This document shows positions 1 to 6,686 of a stretch of DNA of 25,804 nt, piece after piece. The notes under the pieces were generated by a model. It was not told the DNA's origin and made no database searches. It saw only the letters and a program-made list of their open reading frames with translations. The position numbers and the translations under genes were made by a program. The DNA is taken from positions 1-25,804 of the forward strand of contig JAZDOK010000092.1 of NCBI GenBank assembly GCA_043798715.1. The letters are read 5' to 3'. The stretch's first letter is position 1; each line of letters starts with the position of its first letter. This DNA is from JAZDOK01 sp043798715 (GTDB taxonomy: Bacteria; Vulcanimicrobiota; JAZDOK01).

Positions 1-54
1 CCGGATCCGAGACAGCGGATTGAAGTCCATTTTTTCAACCTCGCAAAGGGGTGA
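1..54 (+). CDS. Possible C-terminal tail of a transposase subunit of the left-hand IS (partial)
   Basis: Frame 1 is open from the window edge and reads PDPRQRIEVHFFNLAKG before a TGA stop at 52-54. It stops right at the start of the terminal repeats, where the last gene of an IS would be expected to end. Only 17 residues are visible, too few to recognise a family, so this is a positional inference. It could equally be chance open frame. Confidence 0.25.
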   Translation, partial: PDPRQRIEVHFFNLAKG

Positions 55-140
55 TCGGGAAGAATGGAATCGGTGATCGGATCGTGGAATGTGTGATCGG
101 ATAACTCTGGAATCGGCGATCGAATGCCGTGGAATACGTA
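1..140. mobile_element. End of an IS21-like insertion sequence with tandem terminal repeats
   Basis: Positions 50-140 hold four imperfect units of about 21-22 bp, starting near 50, 72, 93 and 115, each of the form GGTGATCGG followed a few bases later by TGGAAT. The last unit ends in GGAATACGTA. Multiple short repeats with a GATC...GGAAT pattern at the termini are characteristic of IS21-family elements. The element body lies to the left, outside the window. The right boundary is placed near 140 because the transposase reading frame on the minus strand loses its family sequence exactly there. Family assignment rests on the terminal repeats only. Confidence 0.6.
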
Positions 141-514
141 AGGAGGCGGTCCATGGTTTGCCTGCTCATTCGCAGCAGTTTGGTCTTGACGTCCCCCGAC
201 AATAGTTGTTCTTTTTTGTACCAGGGGAGAAACAGAGGGATAGCCGCTTTCAACCGCTTCGAGCAAGGCCAGCCAGCAGCCCTCCAGATATCCTGTAAGG
301 CTTGAATGAGTTCCTGTTCCGCATAGGTGGGTTTGGGACCCTTTCTTCTTCTGGGAGGCTTGAACTTTGCACTCAGGAGCCTGATTGCGTGCTTGCGATG
401 ATAACCACAGACGGCGCAGAATTCGTCCAAGATGTGCTTTTTCTCTTTTCGGGTGGCTTTCTTGTAGCGAGACCGAATACAGGTAAGATACTCGCGTCTG
501 GATTTCTGGCTCAC
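139..514 (-). pseudogene. 5' fragment of a DDE/integrase-type transposase, truncated by another IS
   Basis: The frame starts at a GTG (512-514) preceded by an AGGTGAT ribosome site. Its first ~125 residues look like the N-terminal region of the integrase-core transposases that open with a KKEKKHILDEF helix and a GYHRKHAIRLL helix-turn-helix, followed by a basic linker and the MSRQTMDRLL segment. The DDE catalytic core should come next but is absent. From residue 126 the frame reads through the IS21-like terminal repeats until a stop at position 35, so the tail is chimeric. The gene cannot encode an active transposase. The product is at most a DNA-binding N-terminal fragment, which could in principle still bind the element's own ends. 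Confidence 0.75.
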
Positions 515-606
515 GGAATATCACCTCACTTTTCGGTAACATTTCCCGTGAGGCAACGACTCCTTTTTCGGTAACATTTTACTTGGGCCAATGCGGCCCG
601 TTGACA
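140..606 (-). mobile_element. Remnant of a second IS (left end plus transposase 5' part)
   Basis: The remnant runs from the junction with the IS21-like end to the outer end upstream of the transposase GTG start. Near the outer end are two copies of TTCGGTAACATTT (532-544 and 567-579), typical terminal binding sites. The tip reads, on the minus strand, TGTCAACGGGCCGCATTGG, beginning with the TGT common at IS ends. The right half of the element is not in the window. The exact outer boundary (about 600 to 606) is inferred, since no target duplication can be checked. Confidence 0.55.
529..582. repeat. Paired terminal repeats of the IS remnant
   Basis: CTTTTCGGTAACATTT at 529-544 and CTTTTTCGGTAACATTTT at 563-580 are near-identical direct copies, about 35 bp apart, just outside the transposase start. 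They probably are transposase binding sites of the IS end. Confidence 0.6.
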
Positions 607-629
607 GATGGGTTTTTTGTGGTTATAAT
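601..629 (+). promoter_or_regulatory. Perfect sigma70 consensus promoter of the toxin-antitoxin pair
   Basis: TTGACA lies at 601-606 and TATAAT at 624-629, with a spacer of exactly 17 bases, so both hexamers and the spacing match the consensus. Transcription would start near 636, about 30 bases before the antitoxin start. The -35 hexamer coincides with the last bases of the IS remnant, whose minus-strand tip reads TGTCAA. Confidence 0.75.
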
Positions 630-633
630 ATTA

Positions 634-654
634 ATGTAGTCATTGTAGTTACAT
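634..654. promoter_or_regulatory. Probable autoregulatory operator of the toxin-antitoxin operon
   Basis: TGTAGT occurs at 635-640 and 644-649, and the second copy is part of TGTA-GT-TACA (644-653), a palindrome with 4-bp arms. TGTA/TACA-type palindromes close to the start site are the kind of site bound by Phd/YefM antitoxins. The element lies between the -10 box and the antitoxin ribosome site, where binding would block transcription. Confidence 0.4.
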
Positions 655-666
655 AGAGGTGAGATG

Positions 667-957
667 ATGTTGCAGCCCAGAAGAGTCGGGGTCAGAGATG
701 CCAAGATGAACTTGAGCAGATTGCTCAAGGAAGTGCAGAAAGGGACTGAGGTCGTTATCACGGAGAGGGGAAAGCCGGTGGGCAGGATAACCGCTGTTCC
801 AAGTGATTCCCTGACTTTTCAGGACCGCATTGAAAACCTTGAGAGGCTTGGTTGGGTCGAACCGTCCAGGAAGAAAGCAGCCGGGTGTCTGCCTCCGCCT
901 CTTCCACTCCAGAACGGAAAGGCCCAGGCATTTCTTCAGGAGCATAGGAACACATGA
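667..957 (+). CDS. Type II antitoxin, Phd/YefM (prevent-host-death) family
   Basis: The protein neutralises the PIN toxin encoded next and probably represses their shared promoter. The N-terminal half carries the Phd/YefM signature: VGVRDAKMNLSRLLKEVQKG followed by a strand reading TEVVITERGKPVGRI. The remaining ~45 residues form a basic, proline-containing tail (LPPPLPL) that would be the toxin-binding segment, disordered until bound. GAGGTG at 656-661 serves as ribosome site. Two tandem ATG codons (664 and 667) are possible; 667 gives better spacing. The stop overlaps the toxin ATG (ATGA at 954-957), the usual coupled arrangement. Length (96 aa) is normal. Exact toxin specificity of the pair is not predictable. 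Confidence 0.85.
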   Translation: MLQPRRVGVRDAKMNLSRLLKEVQKGTEVVITERGKPVGRITAVPSDSLTFQDRIENLERLGWVEPSRKKAAGCLPPPLPLQNGKAQAFLQEHRNT

Positions 958-1376
958 AGACTCCCCAACCCGTGGTCATCTATTGGGATTCCTCGGCTGT
1001 TCTTTCAGTTCTTTTCAAGGATCAGCACAGCGGAAAGGCCCTGGCTTTCGCCAAAAAGGAGGGGTTGCACCTCATCTCCTCTCTTGCTTTTGCCGAGGTT
1101 TATGCCGTCATAGCCCGCCTGGGGAGGGAGAAATTTCTTTCCGATATTCTTATCCAGGCCGCCTGTGAAGTTCTGGAGACCGGCCCCTGGAGGAGAATTT
1201 TTGTTTCACCGCAATGGGAGTTATTGAAAGGCCTTTCAAGACGATGGCCTTTGCGAGGGGCCGATCTCTGGCACCTCGCGATGGCAGTGACTCTGAAAAA
1301 AGAAATACCCGAGCTTTTTCTCCTCTCCTTTGACAACAGGCTGAATGCCGCTGGAACGGGAGAGAAGCTGTCCTAG
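954..1376 (+). CDS. PIN-domain toxin, VapC-like ribonuclease
   Basis: Predicted Mg2+-dependent endoribonuclease of the PIN family, acting on tRNA, rRNA or mRNA when free of antitoxin. The four acidic metal-binding positions are visible: D12 in YWDSSAVL, E48 in AFAEVYAV, D104 in ADLWHLA and D127 in LSFDNRL. The whole 140-residue protein is one PIN domain, the standard VapC length, so it appears intact. It overlaps the antitoxin by 4 bases, giving translational coupling. It is transcribed toward the beta-propeller gene on the opposite strand, with only 26 bases between the two stops and no clear terminator. The antitoxin is Phd/YefM-like rather than AbrB-like VapB; Phd antitoxins paired with PIN toxins are a known combination. 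Confidence 0.88.
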   Translation: MKTPQPVVIYWDSSAVLSVLFKDQHSGKALAFAKKEGLHLISSLAFAEVYAVIARLGREKFLSDILIQAACEVLETGPWRRIFVSPQWELLKGLSRRWPLRGADLWHLAMAVTLKKEIPELFLLSFDNRLNAAGTGEKLS

Positions 1377-1402
1377 AAAAGGGAGAAAAGGGGGACATAA
1401 TA

Positions 1403-2506
1403 CTATTTACCGAAACCCGGCAGAGCGAGGTAGAGGAACCTCGGGCGGTAGAGGGAAGCGTCGGTGAGGCGGGCGAAGTTTGTTGAATTGGCGGCATAGG
1501 TTATGACGAGGCCGTTTCCTCCGGATAGCTCGGGGTGGGCCTTGGCCGCGTAGCAGAAGATATCCTTGCCGCCTTTTATTTCCGGGCAACGGTAAATGAG
1601 TCGGTTTTTTCCCCAGGGCCCCCAGGGGTAGGGGGCGGTGCGGGCTAATATTTCGCCGGAGAAAGCGTCTCCGCTGGTAATGAGCAGATACTGCCTTTCC
1701 TCCTGAAGGTAAGTCACTGAATATTCCGTGGCAATCCCTGAGCATAACTCTTCGGCATCTCTGTAATCTTTCACCCATTTTCCGGCGGAATAAAAACGCC
1801 AGGTTCCGAAATATCCCAAAGAGCCTTCAGGTGCCTTGGCCAGGATCATCGCTTTAGACTGATTGTCTTTTCCGCTATCCTCCGAGATGCCGTAGATATA
1901 GACATCTTTTCCCTCTCTGAGGAGGCTGGCGCCGAAGAAGAGGTTTTTACCCGGCAAAAAAACGGCCCAGGGGATTTTTTTCTGATCGATCCGCCATTGA
2001 TCAGGCGGTTCATCCGGGTTTTTGATAACGGCCAGCCAGGAGCCGATGTGTCGGAAGCCGAAAACGGAAGAATCCCCGGTGGCCTCCATCTGCATCAGGA
2101 AGAGGTAGAGAGCCTTTTGGGTGCGGAGGCCGTGAGCGGGCCAGAACCAGCCCTTCCCGTCTGCGGGGGCAAAGAAGGGAGCCGGCTTTCCCTCCGGGGT
2201 GATCGGGTAATGGAATTTAACAATGGCTTTCCCGGGCTGAATTCCTTCCTGGATGGCGATGGAGTTGTTGATGAGAACGCAGTTTCCCCGCTTCCCCTCA
2301 GAAACGCTTCCGATCAGGGTATCGCCGAAGAGCCAGAGGATCCGGTTTTCGGAAAGCGGGATGGAGCAAACACCATCCGCCCCGGTCCATCCATTTCCGC
2401 CCGTAAAAAGCCGGTCGTACTCCGTAAGGGGCTTAACATCAGCCCCCCACGCACCTGCGGCACTGAGGGCCAGGAAGAGCAACATGCAGGAAATCATTCT
2501 TTTCAT
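1403..2506 (-). CDS. Secreted beta-propeller-like protein (DUF4185/DUF5005-like), function unknown
   Basis: I chose the ATG at 2504-2506 because it starts a clean signal peptide (MKRMISCMLLFLALSAAGAWG, cleavage after about residue 20). A longer frame to 2587 would run through the argF-like terminator hairpin and add a non-signal extension. The mature protein (~345 aa) shows repeated blade-like segments with W-x-F/W-G motifs: GNGWTGADG, ILWLFGDTL, GWFWPAHGL, YFGTWRFYS, PYPWGPWGK. The opening WTGADG...LWLFGDT is typical of DUF4185/DUF5005 propellers, a fold shared with glycoside-active proteins. No catalytic residues can be assigned. It lies downstream of, and in line with, the carbamoyltransferase, but a terminator separates them, so it probably has its own promoter. 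The ribosome site is weak. Confidence 0.6.
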   Translation of the reverse strand: MKRMISCMLLFLALSAAGAWGADVKPLTEYDRLFTGGNGWTGADGVCSIPLSENRILWLFGDTLIGSVSEGKRGNCVLINNSIAIQEGIQPGKAIVKFHYPITPEGKPAPFFAPADGKGWFWPAHGLRTQKALYLFLMQMEATGDSSVFGFRHIGSWLAVIKNPDEPPDQWRIDQKKIPWAVFLPGKNLFFGASLLREGKDVYIYGISEDSGKDNQSKAMILAKAPEGSLGYFGTWRFYSAGKWVKDYRDAEELCSGIATEYSVTYLQEERQYLLITSGDAFSGEILARTAPYPWGPWGKNRLIYRCPEIKGGKDIFCYAAKAHPELSGGNGLVITYAANSTNFARLTDASLYRPRFLYLALPGFGK

Positions 2507-2552
2507 AGAGCCCAATTTCGAGAAAATTATTATTACTCCCTTCTCAGAACAA

Positions 2553-2582
2553 AGAAAAAGGGCAGCTATTACGGCTGCCCTT
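2553..2582 (-). terminator. Rho-independent terminator after the carbamoyltransferase gene
   Basis: A perfect 9-bp stem (AAGGGCAGC at 2558-2566 with GCTGCCCTT at 2574-2582) closes a 7-base loop. Read on the minus strand it is followed by TTTTTC. It begins 27 bases after the stop of the carbamoyltransferase gene and separates that transcript from the propeller gene. Confidence 0.85.
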
Positions 2583-2608
2583 CGCATTCAGTGGATGATT
2601 TTTTCTAA

Positions 2609-3619
2609 TTACCTCATTGTGAGGGCCATGATGGCCTTCTGGACGTGAATCCTGTTTTCAGCCTCGTCGTTGACGATGGAGATCTTCGGATCGTCAATTA
2701 GAGCATCGGTGACTTCCTGGTTCCGCTTGGCCGGCAGGCAGTGCATGTAGACGGCGTTGTTGGCGGCCTTTTCGAAGTGTTTGTGAGAGATGCACCAGTC
2801 TTCTTTGAACTTATCCCGGTTCTTCTCGTGAGCGTCAGGCTGCCGCGCCCAGCTCTTGCAGTAGATGACGTCCGCGTCCTTGCTGGCCTTCCAGATATCG
2901 TGCTCAACGGTGATGGAGCCGCCGGACTTCTTCGCAGCGTCCACTGCGAAGTTGAAGTAATCCGGGTCTATGTCGTAGCAGCCCTTGAGATCCGGGTAGG
3001 CGAGAGTGATGTTCATTCCGAGGATGCCGCCGGCTATGGCCATTGTCTGCGGCACTCCGGCCGACTTGGCCCGCTCGTCGTAGGCCCAGCCCATGACGAT
3101 CTTTTTCTTCTTGTAGTCCGCGCCGAACTTCTCGATCATGGTCAGGATGTCGGCCATGATCTGGCAGGGGTGCTCCATGTCGTCCAGGGCGTTGATGACC
3201 GGGATGGAGGCATACTCGGCAATCCCCCGGAGGACCTTGCGGGCGTCGCCGTATTCGTATGATTCGGCGCCCATCTGAGTCTTGAGGTTGTAGAGGCGGA
3301 TCATGAAGCCGTCAATGAAGCGGCTGATCATCTCGGCGGTGTCTCTCCAGGATTCCTTGTTTTTAAGCTGGAGCTGTTCGGGGGAGTAGTACTGGCCGTG
3401 CCCGCCAAGCTGGGTAATGCCCGTTTCAAAGGAAATCCTGGTCCTGGTCGAAGGGGAGGCGAAGAGCATCCCCAGGGTTTTTCCGGGGAGAACCTGGTGG
3501 ATCTGCCCGATGGCCTGCTGCCTCTTGAGATGGAGAGCGATCTCAAATATCGTCTCCAGTTCCTCCTTGTTATAGTCCATGATGCTGATGAAGTCCCGTC
3601 CCTTGAGATTTGATTTCAT
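2609..3619 (-). CDS. Ornithine-type carbamoyltransferase, possibly of the knotted (N-acyl-ornithine/YgeW-like) branch
   Basis: Transfers a carbamoyl group from carbamoyl phosphate to an amine. The likely role is the citrulline-forming step of arginine synthesis or a related ureide pathway. The carbamoyl-phosphate motif S57-T-R-T-R61 and H150-P-C-Q153 are intact, as is HCLP (293-296). The second domain departs from classical ArgF: the ornithine-binding SMG loop is not seen; instead there is DVIYCKSWA (250-258), as in AOTCase, SOTCase and YgeW. VMGWAYD (175-181) with SAGVPQ (186-191) resembles the WAY...VPQ stretch of those knotted enzymes, and HCLPAKRN...TDALIDD recalls AOTCase. Length (336 aa) is normal. 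A GGAGT ribosome site lies about 11 bases before the ATG. The substrate (ornithine, N-acetyl- or N-succinyl-ornithine, or other) cannot be settled by eye. It stands alone, without other arg genes. Confidence 0.8.
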   Translation of the reverse strand: MKSNLKGRDFISIMDYNKEELETIFEIALHLKRQQAIGQIHQVLPGKTLGMLFASPSTRTRISFETGITQLGGHGQYYSPEQLQLKNKESWRDTAEMISRFIDGFMIRLYNLKTQMGAESYEYGDARKVLRGIAEYASIPVINALDDMEHPCQIMADILTMIEKFGADYKKKKIVMGWAYDERAKSAGVPQTMAIAGGILGMNITLAYPDLKGCYDIDPDYFNFAVDAAKKSGGSITVEHDIWKASKDADVIYCKSWARQPDAHEKNRDKFKEDWCISHKHFEKAANNAVYMHCLPAKRNQEVTDALIDDPKISIVNDEAENRIHVQKAIMALTMR

Positions 3620-3725
3620 ATCGCGCTTTCACTCCTTTTTTGGATTTTAGTCTTTAGTAATTCTGCCAGGAGGCAATTTCTCCTTTTGGGCTTATGTTAT
3701 TACTGTGTATTCGGATAGCGAGGTT

Positions 3726-4253
3726 TCAGGCGGCCGCTCCGCTCCCGGCGGGCGGCGGGGGAACAAAGACCCTCAGGGCCAGTTCCCGGTCGATCATGAA
3801 AAGCCCGGCCCCGTCGGATCCGATCAGTTTAAGCTTCAAAACAACGTCGGAGGTGTTGGCCTCCTCCTCCACCTGCTCGGTGACGAACCACTGGAGCATG
3901 GCGGTGGATGCATGGTCCTTCTCGGCTGCTGCCAGGTTGACCTGGTCGTTGATGAGGGAAGTAACCTTTAATTCATGGTTGTAGGCGTCTTCAAAGGCGG
4001 CCAGAGGCGAGGCCCACTCGGTGGGAGGGCCTTCAATGGCGGCCAGGCGCACAATGCCACCTTTTGAGTTGACATAGTCGTAGAATCTCATGGCATGAAC
4101 GAGTTCCTCCTGGGTTTGGACTCGCATCCAGTTGGCGAAACCCTTCAGATTTTTTGACTCAAACCAGGCGCACATCGAGAGGTAAAGGTAAGAGGAGTAA
4201 AGTTCGGCGTTAATCTGCCTGTTGATGGCTTCCTCAAGTTTTTTATTAAGCAT
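3726..4253 (-). CDS. ftn: Non-heme ferritin (bacterial FtnA type)
   Basis: Stores iron as ferric mineral in a 24-subunit cytoplasmic shell and oxidises Fe(II) at a di-iron centre. All ferroxidase residues are at canonical positions: E17, E50, H53, E94 and Q127, with E130 as the extra iron site. Length is 175 aa, as usual for FtnA-type proteins. The last residues form an odd PPPPAGSGAAA tail. The ATG at 4251-4253 is chosen because a strong AAGGAGGA site lies just upstream and the family sequence begins there; the frame continues upstream without meaning across the desulfoferrodoxin gene. It is the second gene of a two-gene operon, 17 bases after the superoxide reductase gene. This pairing makes sense: iron is stored safely while superoxide is removed. 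Confidence 0.93.
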   Translation of the reverse strand: MLNKKLEEAINRQINAELYSSYLYLSMCAWFESKNLKGFANWMRVQTQEELVHAMRFYDYVNSKGGIVRLAAIEGPPTEWASPLAAFEDAYNHELKVTSLINDQVNLAAAEKDHASTAMLQWFVTEQVEEEANTSDVVLKLKLIGSDGAGLFMIDRELALRVFVPPPPAGSGAAA

Positions 4254-4270
4254 GTAAGATTCCTCCTTAA

Positions 4271-4645
4271 TCAGCTTTTCCAGAGTCCGTGAAGATTGCA
4301 GTATTCCCGGGCGGTGAAAGCCTCGGGATGAACTTTGAACAGGGCCTGGGGTTCTTCCCCGGGATTCAGGAATTGCCGGCAGACCTTTCCGTCGGCGATA
4401 AGCTCGATCCACTCGATGTGGTGCTTTTCCTCCATGGGGTGGGGCACACTGCCCACCTTGACCAGGATCCCCTCTGCTGTTTTTTCGATGACCGGGACGT
4501 GCTTCTCGCGGGAGGCGTCGACCGTGTTCTCCTGGAGCAGGTTCATGTTCTGTCCGCAGCAGACTAGCTGCCCCCCACCCACATGCAGGACTTCCACCAT
4601 GTTGCCGCAGACACCGCATTTGTAGACCTGTAACCGCTCTATCAT
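4271..4645 (-). CDS. dfx: Desulfoferrodoxin, class I superoxide reductase
   Basis: Reduces superoxide to hydrogen peroxide without producing oxygen, a protection typical of anaerobes. The N-terminal desulforedoxin-like domain binds a rubredoxin-type iron through C10, C13, C29 and C30. The C-terminal SOR domain binds the catalytic iron through H49, H69, H75, C116 and H119, and K48 is the conserved lysine near the site. All positions agree with characterised 2Fe-SORs, and the 124-residue length is typical. AAGGAGGT at 4654-4661 is a strong ribosome site before the ATG at 4643-4645. It is first in the operon with ferritin. The 168-base gap to the divergent acyltransferase gene must contain its promoter; I could not identify the boxes with confidence. 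Confidence 0.95.
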   Translation of the reverse strand: MIERLQVYKCGVCGNMVEVLHVGGGQLVCCGQNMNLLQENTVDASREKHVPVIEKTAEGILVKVGSVPHPMEEKHHIEWIELIADGKVCRQFLNPGEEPQALFKVHPEAFTAREYCNLHGLWKS

Positions 4646-4813
4646 CCCTTTTACCTCCTTTTGTCAGCTTAAGTATCTCGCCAATCAGTATTCAGCGAAG
4701 ATGGCATGAGATCCTCTGCATAATTTTCCCGCAATGGGGCAGGATTTATCCGGGAAATACGGGAAATAGGGGCAGTTGTATAAGACAAAGGGTACGGTCA
4801 ACTTAAAACCAAG

Positions 4814-6022
4814 ATGACAGCTGAAAAAACAGAGGGCACTAAAAATCCTGCCGTAAATAGGATCATTTCTGTAGATGTCATGAGGACATTGGCCATCGCA
4901 TTGATGGTGATGTGCCATTTTCCTATTTATCTCTCCGGCAACGCGGGAAGTATTGCAAATCTATGGACTTATTTTATTGCGAATCATGTGCTGGGTGATT
5001 TCCCGGCTGCATGGTTTCTCTTCTTAATGGGCGTCAGCCAGGTACTTTCTGCCAGGAAGCGGGAAGGTATTCAAAATTTCGTTGCCCGGCGCGCAATTTC
5101 CAGAGGGGTGTTCCTTTTCATTACAGGGTTGGTTTTGGCAGGCCTTACTTACGGACCTTCTGAAATTTGGGCATGGGATATACTTCCGTTAATTGGCATA
5201 GGTTTAGTCGTGTGCTTTTTCTGCCGCAAAGTCAGCTCGCCGGTATTGCTCATCGCGTGTATATTCATCGTCTTCATCACTCCCAGCCTCAGAGGATTGG
5301 TTGATTTCACCCGGCAATGGGGGGGAGCCTTACAGCAAGTTTCTGTTATCTCTGATTACTTTCCGGGTATTTTATACGATCCTGTTGCAGATTATCAGGT
5401 TGTCTGGTCTTTTAAAGCAATTATCACCGGCCTCTTCCTGACCGGAGAGTTCCCGATTTTGCCTTGGCTGATTTTTCCACTGATCGGTATTATTGTGGGA
5501 AGAAGAATCGTGACCGGCCGTATCAACGACGATCTGCCGTTGATATCTTTACTGGCTATGGTTTTGGCGGTATTCGGCATTACTGTAGCCTATGCCAGCA
5601 CTTTCAGGCCGGGTATCCTCCCGATTACATTTCACATAGCTCCGCTTTCTTTCTATCCCAACTCCACTACCATGATTGCTTTGCAGATGGGTTGTACTTT
5701 GCTGGCGTTTTCAATCCTGTATTGGTGTTTTGATAAGTCAAGTACTCAAGCTGATGCGGGATCGCCGTTTATTCTTTACTGCAAGCGAATGAGTCGGTTT
5801 TCGCTGTCTTTTTATGTGATTCATTACTTTGCCATTTTTTGGCCGCTCTGGCTATGGAAATTCTATTCCGGGAACTTTCTTTACGAAAAAGTCATGTCAC
5901 CAATGAGGGCGGCGATGTTGAGTATTTTATTTGTAGTCCTGTTTTCAGTCTTTCTTTACTATTGGGACAAAAAAGGCGGAAAATTCGGTTTGGAGTGGCT
6001 GCAAACCCGTATAGTCGGCTAA
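4814..6022 (+). CDS. Multi-pass membrane acyltransferase-like protein (DUF1624/HGSNAT-like)
   Basis: An integral inner-membrane protein of 402 aa with roughly ten hydrophobic segments spread over its whole length. The N-terminal NRIISVDVMRTLAIALMVMCHF resembles the R-x-x-x-D-x-x-R...M-x-x-x-H opening of the DUF1624 / heparan-alpha-glucosaminide N-acetyltransferase and YeiB-type membrane acyltransferases. In such proteins the conserved histidine in the first membrane helix is thought to take part in acyl transfer. The polar C-terminus (KKGGKFGLEWL) and the YVIHYFAIF helix fit the same group. The acyl donor and acceptor (a glycan is the usual guess) are unknown. There is no good Shine-Dalgarno before the ATG at 4814, so the start is uncertain. 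It stands alone and diverges from the desulfoferrodoxin operon. Confidence 0.6.
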   Translation: MTAEKTEGTKNPAVNRIISVDVMRTLAIALMVMCHFPIYLSGNAGSIANLWTYFIANHVLGDFPAAWFLFLMGVSQVLSARKREGIQNFVARRAISRGVFLFITGLVLAGLTYGPSEIWAWDILPLIGIGLVVCFFCRKVSSPVLLIACIFIVFITPSLRGLVDFTRQWGGALQQVSVISDYFPGILYDPVADYQVVWSFKAIITGLFLTGEFPILPWLIFPLIGIIVGRRIVTGRINDDLPLISLLAMVLAVFGITVAYASTFRPGILPITFHIAPLSFYPNSTTMIALQMGCTLLAFSILYWCFDKSSTQADAGSPFILYCKRMSRFSLSFYVIHYFAIFWPLWLWKFYSGNFLYEKVMSPMRAAMLSILFVVLFSVFLYYWDKKGGKFGLEWLQTRIVG

Positions 6023-6100
6023 GGAGAAATTAACGAGAATCATGGGGTTATATATGCTCACTAATTAGGTAACTCTTTTGGCAAGGGAGGCTGCTGCATC

Positions 6101-6646
6101 GTGCTTAAGAAAACGGGTGGCGTAATAGTTATACTGCTGGCTGTCCTGGTTGGGGCGGTGGTCTTTCTGAATTCATGGAAACAACCCACATTAAATGGAC
6201 CCTGGGTGACTATCAATTCCGGGGGGCACCATATAGAGGGTGTTCTCACAAAGTACTCCACATTTCAATTTCTTCTGAAGGATAAAGGGGTTTCGGTGGG
6301 GACGTTTTCGGGAGATGCCTTTGTCACCATGCTTCCGTTTAATATGGCTGAGCAACTCCGGGCGAAGTATGGAGATTTCTTCAAATGCAATGAACCGGGG
6401 GCGGTTCAGGCGATCCAGAATTTACAGTCGGCGATTTTGGTAGCTGCTACAGGGAAAACCAGGAAAGACGTAGCAAAAGCGATGGCCTTGGTTCGACAAT
6501 CGCGTATCCCGGTTGTGAGCTTCACGGGTGCGAGGCTCCAAGTGGCTAAACATACATACATTGGCATGGAAGTGGATGACGAGAGCGGTATCCCGATCTA
6601 TTTTTTTACGGACTTTAAAATCGTCAAGCCCGATTATCTGAAATAG
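6101..6646 (+). CDS. Unknown membrane-anchored protein
   Basis: I do not recognise this protein. It starts at GTG (6101) with AAGGGAGG at 6083-6090 as ribosome site. Residues 6-24 form a single hydrophobic helix (VIVILLAVLVGAVVF), an uncleaved anchor or signal peptide, so the ~155-residue remainder would face the periplasm. The domain contains PWVTINSGGHHIEGV near the start, a central alpha-helical stretch with AVQAIQNLQSAILVAATGKTRKDV, and ends FKIVKPDYLK. There are no cysteine pairs or obvious catalytic motif. It is 78 bases after the acyltransferase gene and 40 before the flavoprotein gene, so co-transcription with either is possible. Confidence 0.55.
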   Translation: MLKKTGGVIVILLAVLVGAVVFLNSWKQPTLNGPWVTINSGGHHIEGVLTKYSTFQFLLKDKGVSVGTFSGDAFVTMLPFNMAEQLRAKYGDFFKCNEPGAVQAIQNLQSAILVAATGKTRKDVAKAMALVRQSRIPVVSFTGARLQVAKHTYIGMEVDDESGIPIYFFTDFKIVKPDYLK

Positions 6647-6686
6647 AATCACCAAGCTCCATAATAATAATATTCTGGAGGATATA

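Noticed and set aside
50..140. Tandem repeats resembling a small CRISPR array
   Set aside because: Units are 21-22 bp with no spacers of constant length, they vary in sequence, and no cas gene is near. They fit the terminal repeats of an IS21-like element.
2741..3262. Long plus-strand open frame opposite the carbamoyltransferase gene
   Set aside because: It is the antisense shadow of a gene with GC-rich third positions. The minus-strand protein has complete family motifs and this one has none.
4254..4619. N-terminal extension of the ferritin frame to position 4619
   Set aside because: The extension covers the desulfoferrodoxin gene in another frame and reads as low-complexity nonsense, while ferritin homology and a strong ribosome site begin at 4253.
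4751..4775. Direct repeat CGGGAAATA x2 followed by GGGGCAG before the acyltransferase gene
   Set aside because: It resembles a dispersed GGGAAATAGGGACAG-type remnant, but it is too short and single to call a feature or an operator.
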